A DNA stretch of 64,000 nucleotides from positions 1-64,000 of the forward strand of contig JAUIAB010000005.1 of NCBI GenBank assembly GCA_030425505.1, read 5' to 3'. Origin of the DNA: Bacteroidia bacterium. GTDB taxonomy: Bacteria; Bacteroidota; Bacteroidia; Cytophagales; Flammeovirgaceae. The notes below the pieces were generated by a model. It saw nothing but the letters and a program-made list of their open reading frames with translations. It searched no databases and had not been told where the DNA came from. How positions within the stretch are numbered: position 1 is the first letter of the stretch; every line of letters begins with the position of its first letter. Both the position numbers and the translations under genes were made by a program. Positions 12,701 to 20,089 of this stretch are shown piece after piece.

Positions 12701-12928
12701 ACAATATCAAGACACAAATACCAAGATGGGCTCTATTACTATGAAAACCCAAGAGACCTAGCTACAAACTTTTTTATAGGATATCTACCTAAAGGAACAT
12801 ACGTATTTGAGTACCCACTAAGAGTTTCACAGAAAGGAGACTTTTCTAATGGGATCACTACTATACAATCTATGTATGCTCCTGAATTTACAAGCCACTC
12901 TGAAGGAATACGGGTAAGCGTTGAATAA
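6719..12928 (+). CDS. Alpha-2-macroglobulin family lipoprotein with intact thioester motif
   Basis: About 2069 residues from the ATG at 6719, chosen because it places a lipoprotein signal (FFQTACAQ, Cys18) at the N-terminus; an upstream alternative start would add 22 unlikely residues. A helical/TPR-like N-terminal part (about 30-400) precedes macroglobulin domains. The MG2 signature RSIYRPGQ lies near residue 627. A variable Tyr-rich stretch near 1190-1260 could be the bait region. The A2M core (VRTNFNETAFFYPHL) starts near 1288, and the thioester CVEQ is at 1521-1524, followed by the alpha-helical thioester domain. Bacterial members trap attacking proteases in the periplasm or at the surface by covalent thioester linkage. 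There is no pbpC neighbour, unlike the enterobacterial arrangement. Confidence 0.9.
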   Translation: MKIRNLIICIFIFFQTACAQKNIKMDNKELGKGWEKVKQLEKKGLPESALEEVEKIYSSALEKENWGELVKAIIHKLKYTSYKEENAFVKNLIKLKKEAETATYPAKPLLHSMLGEMYWSYYQNNRYRFNQRSQIAGIKQDDIETWSLQKIVEETFRQYQLSLDDSEKSKEIAINIYDEVLAKGGETSREIRPTIFDFLAHRAIAFFSNPEPDITKPASTFMIDDAQYLAEAFDFVDLEIASDDTLSMKYHALKIYQELIQLHLEDEDPKALVEVDLQRLEFVKNNSIIPNKEELYLKTLQKLEKETIESPVSTKVTHKIALSHQLSGYQYKPLISEDHKWDLKKAIELCDAGLQRFPDSDGAILCENLKIDITKQTIESQIEKRNIPNQPFRAFIRYNNLDKINYRVVKIDRTDVQELREDLSKKHDINKDKEFIKYFLDKSSLKTGNYSLPNDGDFQSHSLEIKIDALPVGEYMLIFSSDENFNLEKSAVVYSFITVTNISYIHRNHQNGDTDFYVVHRETGEPLQGVEAEVFRKKYESQKGYYFKKEGTLKSDGNGYIQVEKNHKPGVYDYGIKVNFSKGDDFVSTDEIGQGYSYYSSSYSGQINQYITYPPTTGIQTFFFLDRSIYRPGQTIYFKGLVLMTDGKKPETVKNRDVIVTLYDVNNQPKGDLTLKSNEYGTFSGIFTAPSSGLTGQMSLKTNSTLGQASFSVEEYKRPKFQVNFNPLKGSFKLNETIKVTGNAQAFSGANIDGAEVKYRVVRNASFPYWFWYRWGFYPSSPQIEIVNGATKTDEKGQFEIDFKAIPDLSIDKKVEPTFSYTIYADVTDINGETHSSSKVVYVGYKALTLNIPVSNIDTKVGKDTFDIYTQNLAGEFEPAAGEITIWKLKGSNKTFRDRYWNQPDLHLYSKEEYYQLFPHDLYEDENNKFKWEKEKKVFSTSFNTKNNKKLTLNDLEKWDLGEYVLEISSKDKYGESVQGKTYFQVFSSEKKSVPVKTVNYSQALKTKAEPGEEATILFGTSEEKINALYELELDGKIINKERVELNREQKIFKVDIEERHRGNLIAHYMFVKHNRLYTNDIVIQVPYTNKVLDIEFATFRDKLQPGQEEQWKIIVKGKNKEKIAAEMVATLYDESLDQFRAHGWYQNFYTLNYSKLNWQTINDFKYQAFTSYFPQNWHARYKRYPKVITYDQLNWFGYNYYNYYYRNARFNYSGNLQRNLRMAPSSVKDGEFEEESDVLEEVVSTSTGFAMDADGTIATERSDMPSPQEDGNLAKNENQKVDLSNVKVRTNFNETAFFYPHLQTNANGEIIINFTIPEALTKWKMLGFAHTQDMKTGSIVEHLVTQKNLMVVPNQPRFFRENDKMIFSTKISSLVDKNLSGQVELQFFDAITMKPVDIFSKGVKKGQSFATKPKQSTTVEWEIAIPEGIQAITYRVVAKAGNFSDGEERMIPVVTNRMLVTETLPLPIRGKQTKTFEFEKLLNNTSKTLKHQKYTLEYTSNPAWYAVQALPYLMEYPYECVEQTFSRYYANAIASHIANSNPKIKRVFDTWKNIQPDALLSNLEKNQELKTALLEETPWVLQAQSETQRKRMIGVLFDLNRMANELEIALNKIQDAQYSSGGFSWFPGLPENRYMTQHITAGMGHLDVLGVKSIKKDSKTWSMVTKALNYLDTEIRKDYQRLKDLAKQKKIKLEDNHISYIQYHYLYTRSYFKEVEVSKANQEAFEYFLNQAKEYWIKTNLYAQGMACLALHQFDEGSTSKEMIRSFSERALHSEEMGMYWKSSNGYFWYQAPIETQALMIEVYDVVAEDQKAVEELKTWLLKQKQTQDWKTTKATVEACYALLRRGTDILANDNLAEISIGGKKIDPKEREDTNIEAGTGYFKTSWNKNEISTDMGRIEISKKEEGVAWGAVYWQYFEQLDKITPAETPLKLKKELFLQKNTDRGQVIVPINEHTKLSVGDLVKVRIELRVDRDMEYVHLKDMRASSFEPVSTISRHKYQDGLYYYENPRDLATNFFIGYLPKGTYVFEYPLRVSQKGDFSNGITTIQSMYAPEFTSHSEGIRVSVE

Positions 12929-13218
12929 AAGACTTTTTTCGTTTATAATTGCAGAAAACATAAGACAGGTTACTTTTTAGTGATTTTTAAAGTGAAAATA
13001 TTAAGTATTGTTACTTAAAGAGATGTTTTTTTGAATTATAGAATAGTTTTTTATAAAAAAAACACAAAAAAGAGCTTAAATATTTAGTGTTTATAGCATA
13101 AAAAGTTAATTTTAATAAACTTTCTTACACAGAAAGCACAATAAAATAATGAATAATTGTATTTTAGATATAATAAAAACTAATACAAAATACTTAGCTA
13201 TATTTTAAAACCACAAAA

Positions 13219-14421
13219 ATGACAAAGAAAGGAAAACTATTAATCAGTTTAATTATCCTGGTAAGCTTTTTTTATACTTCTTGTTCAAATGATGATGATG
13301 GCTCTAACCCGACTACACCTGACCCAACACCAGCATCTATCTTGAGAAACTATTTTGGTACTAACATAAACTTAGATAATCTTCCAAATTATGCAAATCA
13401 AGATTTGCCAAGATACATCACAAAAGATAATGCAAGTGATAAAACGACTTCAGATGAAGTAGCAGTATTGGGTAGAGTTTTATTTTATGACAAAAAACTA
13501 TCTACAAATAATACAATAGCGTGTGCAAGCTGTCACAAGCAAGAACTAGGTTTTACAGATGATGCCATAGTAAGTGAAGGAGTTAACGGAGTTACAGGAA
13601 GGCATTCCATGCGGTTAATTAATAGTAGGTACACTGAAGAATCAAGGTATTTTTGGGATGAAAGAGCTACTTCCTTAGAAGATCAATCAACTCAACCAAT
13701 AAAAGATCATGCTGAAATGGGCTTTAGTGGGGTAAACGGAGCTCCTGATTTTAATGACTTAATTACAAAGCTTTCAGCCTTAGATTATTACCAAGTACTA
13801 TTTACAGAGGCCTTTGGTAGTGAGACAGTTACTGAAGATAGAATAAAAACTGCTATCAGTCAGTTTGTAAGAAGTATTCAATCATATGACTCCGACTACG
13901 ATGTAGGTAGAGCTTTGGTAGAAGAAAGTGTAGATGATTTTCCAACTTTTACTGAAAAACAAAACCGTGGAAAACGATTGTTTCTTACACCACCTCAATT
14001 TAATGCTCAAGGTCAAAGAACGGGAGGTGGGCTAGGTTGTGGAGGATGCCATAGAGCTCCAGAATATGATATAGATCCTCAATCAAGGAATAATGGTGTT
14101 ATATCTGTAGCTAACTCAGAGCAGGAAATAGATCTTACCAATACCAAATCACCAGCAATAAGAGATATAATGGATTCAAGAGGACGTCTACATGCACCAT
14201 TAATGCATACTGGATCTTTTACAACATTTCAACAGGTTTTAGACCACTATAATAATATTACTCTTAATTCAAACTTGGACAGGAGACTTATGCCAGGAGG
14301 AAGAGGGCAACAGTTAATGTTAACAGATGAAGAAAGAGATGCTGTAGAAATATTTGTAAGAACACTGACTGGAAGTAGTGTTTATACAGACCCAAAATGG
14401 TCTGATCCTTTCATACAGTAA
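13219..14421 (+). CDS. Di-heme cytochrome c peroxidase (MauG/CcpA family) lipoprotein
   Basis: A 400-residue lipoprotein (FFYTSC, Cys22, then an acidic DDDG tether and a Pro/Thr linker). Two c-type heme sites are visible: CASCH at 102-106 and CGGCH at 274-278. Family-typical segments are LGRVLFYDKKLS before heme 1, the FWDERA block, and MHTGSF, which carries a likely heme ligand. It should reduce hydrogen peroxide in the periplasm, or oxidise a partner as MauG does. Length fits the family. It follows about 290 bp of AT-rich non-coding sequence, so it probably has its own promoter, and it converges with the T9SS gene seven bases after its stop. Confidence 0.9.
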   Translation: MTKKGKLLISLIILVSFFYTSCSNDDDGSNPTTPDPTPASILRNYFGTNINLDNLPNYANQDLPRYITKDNASDKTTSDEVAVLGRVLFYDKKLSTNNTIACASCHKQELGFTDDAIVSEGVNGVTGRHSMRLINSRYTEESRYFWDERATSLEDQSTQPIKDHAEMGFSGVNGAPDFNDLITKLSALDYYQVLFTEAFGSETVTEDRIKTAISQFVRSIQSYDSDYDVGRALVEESVDDFPTFTEKQNRGKRLFLTPPQFNAQGQRTGGGLGCGGCHRAPEYDIDPQSRNNGVISVANSEQEIDLTNTKSPAIRDIMDSRGRLHAPLMHTGSFTTFQQVLDHYNNITLNSNLDRRLMPGGRGQQLMLTDEERDAVEIFVRTLTGSSVYTDPKWSDPFIQ

Positions 14422-14427
14422 ATTATT

Positions 14428-16272
14428 TTATCTGTAAATAATAAAAGAGGATTTTTTTAACGTTTTATTAGGAGAAAAGGCTTGTATAAAATATAGCCCT
14501 TCTGGGATATTATCGATATTTAACAAGTATTCTTTCTGGTTAAATTTAGTTTGAAAGGAATGAACCTTTTTTCCTAATAGATCAACCAAACTAACTGGAG
14601 ATGAAATATTAAAAGGCAAACCCACTTTTATAAATGAAGAAGCTGGATTAGGAAAAAGTGTGATTTTAAAGTTTTCATCTGGTATTTCGGTAGAAAGAAT
14701 GGTCGAACTTTTTGAAAATACAGGTCTAATCATCAAACTACCATTAAACTTTGTATTCCTTTCCCACAAATTACCAGTTTTAAAAAAAACTTCACTTCCA
14801 TTACCTGTTTCCAAATCAAAACCGACAATTAAATCCAAATCAGATAACTGCTGAATCGCAACAAAAAACGTGTCACTTACAGCAATAGGGTTAGTAAACT
14901 CATATCTGAAGAACTGATTTATACCATTAGAGTATCTAAAAGGAAGGCTTTGTTCATAAATAATATTTTCTTCTTGTTGGTCGTCAAAACTCAAATTAGT
15001 TAATATAGATAAACCAAAAGGCTGCCCTTCTAAGCTTTGGTCATAATAGGGAAAATAAAGATCAACACCTGTAATAAAATCACTCTCAGAAATAGTATAC
15101 CGTTGAGCTGTTTTTCCAAACCTCTGATGAACTGATAAACCAGTTTCAGCGGAACCATCATCATAAGCAATATAATTTGAAAAATGATAATAAGAAGTGA
15201 TTGTATCATTAGTTGTTGTTCTAATCACTTCATTAGTCTCTATGCTGTCTAAAAAAAATGTGTATTCGAATAATAGGGAGTCTCTTGTAAAATCAATATT
15301 AGGTAATTGATTTTGAGTTTTTATGGTTAATACCTCTCCACTTGATATAAAGGCACCTTCTTCGTATTCATTTTGACCGTTTTCGCTAACTGCAATAGTT
15401 GATAAACTTGTCTCTTGCTGGTTAGAGTATACTTCTCTGACCGTAGCTTTGGGTAAAATAATATTAAAAGTATCACTTAGATTTCTGATTTTGGAGAATA
15501 TTGTATCAGATAGTATTTCTTGGTATAAACCAGGTAGTTGACTCATTGGGAGAGAAGAGTATTTCCCAAAAGGAGAGGTAGGTTTTTTTACCTGAGCAAA
15601 GTCAATTCTAAGATCTTTCCTATCAGAACCTTCAGAAAAAAAATAAACATAATCCAAGTGCCAAACATCATAACTACCTGTTTTTCTTCCTTTGGAAACA
15701 AAGCGAAACTGGAAGCTATCATGCTTAAAGTCAGCATTTTCAATTAAAACCTCTTCTTTGCTGAAAGAGCTATTACCTACTTCACCACCACTTACTGACC
15801 ATAACTCAAACCAGTTATTTTCTCTATCTTTAACTTCAAGAGAAAAAGAGTCTTCTACATCGGGAAACTCTCCATAGTTGCCATTATTCCAAAAAAATGA
15901 CAATACTAAATTTCTATTTTCATACTCAGATAGATCAAAAAAATGGGAAGTGAGAACATCTGCCTGACCAACTTCTTCTGAGTCTTCTTCGATGTACCCC
16001 AGTCCACTCGAACTGATACCATCAAAAGTTGCAACACCTACAGATGGAGGGTTTAGTGCATAGTTAGAGTTAATGTAAACTCCATTAGAAAATTCCCAAT
16101 TATTCGCTAACTCATAATTAAAGTTACTAAAGTCATCAAAAAAAGGAAGACTGATTACTATGGAGTCTTCTGCTATTCTAGTATTTGCATTTTGGCTTTT
16201 TATAATTGGATATAAGACTTGACCTTCACACCAAAAGCTTACAAAAAGAAAAAAAAAGAAAAACTTTTTCAT
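14428..16272 (-). CDS. T9SS type A sorting domain protein, function unknown
   Basis: A 614-residue exported protein with a Phe-rich signal peptide (MKKFFFFFLFVSFWCEG). The mature part begins with the FFDDFSNF and WEFSNGVYIN pattern of a large family of Bacteroidota surface proteins, with probable lectin-like jelly-roll modules at about 40-210 and 340-500. The C-terminal 75 residues, from ITLFPNPASS, form a T9SS sorting domain ending in SFIIYR. The PASTA gene lies just upstream on the same strand, 40 bp away, so the two may be cotranscribed. Substrate and role are unknown. Confidence 0.82.
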   Translation of the reverse strand: MKKFFFFFLFVSFWCEGQVLYPIIKSQNANTRIAEDSIVISLPFFDDFSNFNYELANNWEFSNGVYINSNYALNPPSVGVATFDGISSSGLGYIEEDSEEVGQADVLTSHFFDLSEYENRNLVLSFFWNNGNYGEFPDVEDSFSLEVKDRENNWFELWSVSGGEVGNSSFSKEEVLIENADFKHDSFQFRFVSKGRKTGSYDVWHLDYVYFFSEGSDRKDLRIDFAQVKKPTSPFGKYSSLPMSQLPGLYQEILSDTIFSKIRNLSDTFNIILPKATVREVYSNQQETSLSTIAVSENGQNEYEEGAFISSGEVLTIKTQNQLPNIDFTRDSLLFEYTFFLDSIETNEVIRTTTNDTITSYYHFSNYIAYDDGSAETGLSVHQRFGKTAQRYTISESDFITGVDLYFPYYDQSLEGQPFGLSILTNLSFDDQQEENIIYEQSLPFRYSNGINQFFRYEFTNPIAVSDTFFVAIQQLSDLDLIVGFDLETGNGSEVFFKTGNLWERNTKFNGSLMIRPVFSKSSTILSTEIPDENFKITLFPNPASSFIKVGLPFNISSPVSLVDLLGKKVHSFQTKFNQKEYLLNIDNIPEGLYFIQAFSPNKTLKKSSFIIYR

Positions 16273-16312
16273 AGATGATTATTATAATAATAAAGCAATA
16301 AAGCAGCTGCAG

Positions 16313-17161
16313 CTACTCGTTTTCAACCCAAATATCTACTTCAGACTTCACTCTTAACCTTCTCCCTCTATCGTGAGGTGGATATTGCCTAACAATTGTT
16401 CCAACGGTTACTGTATCTGTTTCAACATATTTGATTTTTCCAACTTTTAACCCTAGACCTAACATTAATTCATCAACCTGATCTAAGCTTAAGCCTATTA
16501 ATTTTGGAACTCTAATACTTGCTCTTCTAAAACCATCTCCAGCAATTATATTTACAACAGACCCTTTTTCAATATAATAACCACTATCTAACTCTTCTCT
16601 TGTAACCTTTTCACCTTTCACAGTAAGCTCTAATACTGCATTAAGAGCAACATCTCTTGTATAACTAACTTTACCAATTTTTAAATCATAGTTGCCCAAA
16701 ATAATTTGCGCATTCCTAACAGATCCATCCATTAAATTAGGTAATCGGACTAAAGGAGGAGTTGAAGGGTTAAGCGTAAAATATACTTTACGGCTATTTT
16801 TGACCTTATCACCATAACTAGGCATATGATCTAAGATAGTAAGTGGGGGATAAGAGGAAGTGAAATTATTACTGCTGGAATCATAAACTTCCCATCTAAG
16901 ATTGAGCTCTTCCAACTTTTTTTTACCTTCTTCAAAAGACAAACCTCTTAAATTAGGAATTATTACTGTCTCATTATGATCTGTGATAACTGGAAGATAT
17001 GCCTTAAAAACTAAGCTAAGAAGTAACGTAGCAGTTACTAATACCAACCCAATATTAGCAAGGAAAGAATAAGGTGTATTCTTCCCTAAAAACCTGTATA
17101 CTTTTTTTAGGTATACAAAGATTTTTTTCATAAAGCTTTGCTTTTCCTCTTTTTCACTCAT
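16313..17161 (-). CDS. Membrane-anchored PASTA domain protein
   Basis: 282 residues. A basic cytoplasmic stretch of about 35 residues is followed by one transmembrane helix (about 36-56) and three tandem PASTA repeats (about 65-135, 136-208 and 209-280). The repeats show the alternating pattern V/IPNLxGxxxxxAxxxLxxxxL. PASTA domains in Ser/Thr kinases and PBPs bind muropeptides or the peptidoglycan cell wall; this protein has no kinase or transpeptidase part. A stand-alone PASTA protein beside a T9SS protein fits a cell-wall sensing or anchoring role, which is inference. Start is ATG at 17161. Confidence 0.85.
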   Translation of the reverse strand: MSEKEEKQSFMKKIFVYLKKVYRFLGKNTPYSFLANIGLVLVTATLLLSLVFKAYLPVITDHNETVIIPNLRGLSFEEGKKKLEELNLRWEVYDSSSNNFTSSYPPLTILDHMPSYGDKVKNSRKVYFTLNPSTPPLVRLPNLMDGSVRNAQIILGNYDLKIGKVSYTRDVALNAVLELTVKGEKVTREELDSGYYIEKGSVVNIIAGDGFRRASIRVPKLIGLSLDQVDELMLGLGLKVGKIKYVETDTVTVGTIVRQYPPHDRGRRLRVKSEVDIWVENE

Positions 17162-17397
17162 TTTTTTATATAGAGTCTATTAATTACATCCTCAAAAACG
17201 TACAATTTGTTTTTGATAATCAAGTGTTTACTAATGTTTTTTAAGAAAGTATATCATGGATTCCATGTAATCACTCTTAGACAAAGCACAACAACTACTT
17301 CACAAAATACTATTATTTATGGGTGAATTTCAAATATGCTCAAATACTCTCTTAAATTATTTTCACATTCTCTTACATACTTAGTAGAGCTACTATA

Positions 17398-19683
17398 CTA
17401 TAATTTTTTTTGCTTATTTTGAGCATCAATAGTAGCTATAGCAATCATATTTACAATTTCTCTGACAGAACTTCCTAACTGCAAAATATGGACAGGTTTA
17501 TCTAGCCCCAACATTATTGGTCCAACAGCTTCAATATTAGCCATTTCTTGCATCAATTTATACGCAATGTTTGCGGAAGACAAATTTGGAAAAATCAAAA
17601 TATTAGCTCTTTTGTCAATCAAATCTGTAAATGGGTAATTCTCTCTAAGAGCATCAATATTAAAAACAAGATTCGCTTGTATTTCTCCATCCACAGTTAT
17701 TTCCGAATGTTTTTTTCTCAAAATATCTACAGCTTTTCTTACTTTTTTTGGTTCTTCTCCATTGGAAGAACCAAATGCAGAATACGATAGCATAGCAACA
17801 CATGGGTCAATATTGAAGTGTCTCTTTACAGACTTAGAAGTTAACAGAGCTATCTCTACTAACTCTTCTGCTGTAGGCTCTTGGATCATAGTTGTATCTG
17901 CAAAAAACAAAGGTCCTCTTTTGGTAAGCATCATGTACATACTAGATACTTTTTTCACTCCCTCTTCAGTGCCAACTATTTGAAGTGCAGGTCGAATAAC
18001 TTCTGCATAATTCCTGCTAATACCCGATATTAGAGCATCTGCTTCACCGACTTCTACCATCATCACACCAAAGTAGTTTCTTCTTTTCATCACCTCACTA
18101 GCTTCATACCAAGTATAGCCTCTTCTATTTCGTTTTTCAAAAAACACCCTAGCAAAGGTCTGTCTCTTTTCATGATTTGAGCTAGATGAGGGATCAATAA
18201 TTGTTACACCACTTAGGTCTAACTGATGCTCCTTACAAATTTTTAAAATATTTTTTTCATTACCCAATAAAATAGGCTCTGCTATTTTTTCATCTAATGC
18301 AATTTGTGCGGCCTTTAAAATTCTCGGATCTTCTGCTTCTGCAAAAACAATTCTTTTAGGGTTTTGCTTAGCTTTACTTATGGTATAGCGGATAATATTT
18401 TCATCACCTCTTAATCTACTTACAAGCTCAGCTTCATACCTTTCCCAATCTGCAATAGGTTTTTTGGCAACTCCTGAATCCATAGCAGCTTTAGCAACAG
18501 CTGGAGCAACTGTAGTCAGTAACCTAGGGTCTAAAGGTTTAGGGATAATATAGTTTTTACCAAAAACAATCTTATGCTCATCATATGCCTTATTGACCAC
18601 ATCTGGCACTGGCTTTCTAGCAAGGTCAGCGATTGCGTGAATGGCAGCAAGCTTCATCGTATCATTAATTTCTGTGGCTCTCACATCTAATGCTCCTCTA
18701 AAAATAAACGGAAACCCTAGCACATTATTAATTTGATTTGGATGATCCGATCTACCCGTTCCGATAATCAAATCATCTCTAGTTTCAATAGCTACGTCGT
18801 AGGCTATTTCCGGATCAGGGTTTGCTAAAGCAAATACTATCGGGTTAGTATTCATAGCTAGAAGATCCTCAGGAACTAATACATTTCCTCGAGATAAGCC
18901 CAGAAAAACATCAGCTCCTATTAAAGCTTCCCGCAAAGTTTTAGCGTTAGTAGTATTAGCAATTACTTTTTTTTCCTTCGTTAAATCATTTCTGGTTGTA
19001 TTAATAACCCCTTTACTATCACACACTATTATATTTTCTTTTCTAGCACCTAAAGCAATAAAAGTATTAATGCAAGAAAGAGCTGAAGCTCCTGCACCAG
19101 AAACTACAACTTTAACCTTCTCTATCGTTTTATCAACGATTTGTAGTGCATTGATTAGACCAGCACCTGTAATAATGGCAGTACCGTGCTGGTCATCATG
19201 CATTACAGGAATATTGAGTTTCTCTTTTAGTTGAGTTTCTATTTCAAAACAGTCGGGAGCCTTGATATCTTCTAGATTAATACCTCCAAAAGTTGGTGCA
19301 ATAGCCTTAACCACCTTTATGAATTCAGAAGGGTTATTTTCATCTACTTCAATATCAAAAACGTCAATTCCAGCAAAGATTTTAAATAAAATACCTTTTC
19401 CTTCCATTACAGGCTTCGACGCTTCAGGTCCAATATCTCCTAAACCTAATACTGCTGTGCCATTGGAAATTACTGCAACTAAATTACCTTTGGAGGTATA
19501 AGAATATACGGTCTCAGGATTTTTGGCAATTTCTTTGCAAGGTTCTGCTACACCAGGGGAGTATGCCAGTGCTAAGTCTCTCTGAGATTGTGTTTGTTTA
19601 GTGGGGATCACTTCAATTTTTCCTGGTATTGGATTAGAGTGATAGCTTAAAGCATCTTCTTTTCTGATAGTGTTTTTTGTCAT
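17398..19683 (-). CDS. maeB: NADP-dependent malic enzyme with C-terminal phosphotransacetylase-like domain
   Basis: A protein of about 761 residues, the length of MaeB-type fusions. The N-terminal half (about 1-420) is malic enzyme: YSPGVAEPC, GTAVLGLGDIG, HDDQHGTA and the Rossmann motif VVSGAGASALS. The C-terminal half (about 430-761) is phosphotransacetylase-like (FAEAEDPRILKAA, MMVEVGEADALISG, FADTTMIQEPTAEEL). It converts malate to pyruvate and CO2 with reduction of NADP+. The fused PTA-like part is usually regulatory, binding acetyl-CoA. A TTG two codons earlier is possible, but the ATG at 19683 is preferred. A good Bacteroidota promoter lies just upstream. It is probably monocistronic. 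Confidence 0.93.
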   Translation of the reverse strand: MTKNTIRKEDALSYHSNPIPGKIEVIPTKQTQSQRDLALAYSPGVAEPCKEIAKNPETVYSYTSKGNLVAVISNGTAVLGLGDIGPEASKPVMEGKGILFKIFAGIDVFDIEVDENNPSEFIKVVKAIAPTFGGINLEDIKAPDCFEIETQLKEKLNIPVMHDDQHGTAIITGAGLINALQIVDKTIEKVKVVVSGAGASALSCINTFIALGARKENIIVCDSKGVINTTRNDLTKEKKVIANTTNAKTLREALIGADVFLGLSRGNVLVPEDLLAMNTNPIVFALANPDPEIAYDVAIETRDDLIIGTGRSDHPNQINNVLGFPFIFRGALDVRATEINDTMKLAAIHAIADLARKPVPDVVNKAYDEHKIVFGKNYIIPKPLDPRLLTTVAPAVAKAAMDSGVAKKPIADWERYEAELVSRLRGDENIIRYTISKAKQNPKRIVFAEAEDPRILKAAQIALDEKIAEPILLGNEKNILKICKEHQLDLSGVTIIDPSSSSNHEKRQTFARVFFEKRNRRGYTWYEASEVMKRRNYFGVMMVEVGEADALISGISRNYAEVIRPALQIVGTEEGVKKVSSMYMMLTKRGPLFFADTTMIQEPTAEELVEIALLTSKSVKRHFNIDPCVAMLSYSAFGSSNGEEPKKVRKAVDILRKKHSEITVDGEIQANLVFNIDALRENYPFTDLIDKRANILIFPNLSSANIAYKLMQEMANIEAVGPIMLGLDKPVHILQLGSSVREIVNMIAIATIDAQNKQKKL

Positions 19684-19700
19684 GATCAAAAGTTCTTGAT

Positions 19701-19731
19701 CAAAATTAAGCTATGTTAGTTAGATGCCAAC
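19701..19731 (-). promoter_or_regulatory. Bacteroidota-type promoter of maeB
   Basis: Read on the minus strand, TAATTTTG (19701-19708) matches the -7 consensus TAnnTTTG, and GTTG (19728-19731) sits 19 bases upstream at the -33 position. The -7 box ends 17 bases before the maeB ATG, so the leader would be short. This is the best spaced -33/-7 pair found in the window. Confidence 0.5.
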
Positions 19732-19869
19732 TTTTTCTTTCACCAAAGAATGGTTTTTATTAATCGATTAGTAAACCATTAATATCACATTTAATAGTAT
19801 AATATATTTTCATTTAGGTAAAATAAATAGTAAAATTAGTCTCAATGTTAAACTAAAACCATATAAATC

Positions 19870-20079
19870 ATGAAAACAATCAAAAACACACTTTTCGCTT
19901 TTTCTTTACTTTTAATGGCATCATTTGCTTTTTCCCAAGAAAGTAAAAAACATGTTTTGGAAGCAAATACTACTATTGAACAAGTACTAAAAACTGAGTT
20001 TGTAACTTATTTTGGGGAAGAGGATAAAAAGAAGGAAACACCTAAAAGAAGAGAAAGAGGCAAAACCATAAAATTCTAA
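19870..20079 (+). CDS. Small secreted basic-tailed protein
   Basis: 69 residues. A clear signal peptide (MKTIKNTLFAFSLLLMASFAFSQ) leaves a mature peptide of about 46 residues whose C-terminal third is very basic (KKKETPKRRERGK). No known family was recognised. Its stop codon lies ten bases before the start of the TPR-CHAT gene, so the two are very likely cotranscribed and perhaps translationally coupled. It may be a partner or substrate of the CHAT protein; that is inference from position and composition only. Confidence 0.7.
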   Translation: MKTIKNTLFAFSLLLMASFAFSQESKKHVLEANTTIEQVLKTEFVTYFGEEDKKKETPKRRERGKTIKF

Positions 20080-20089
20080 TACTAAAAAC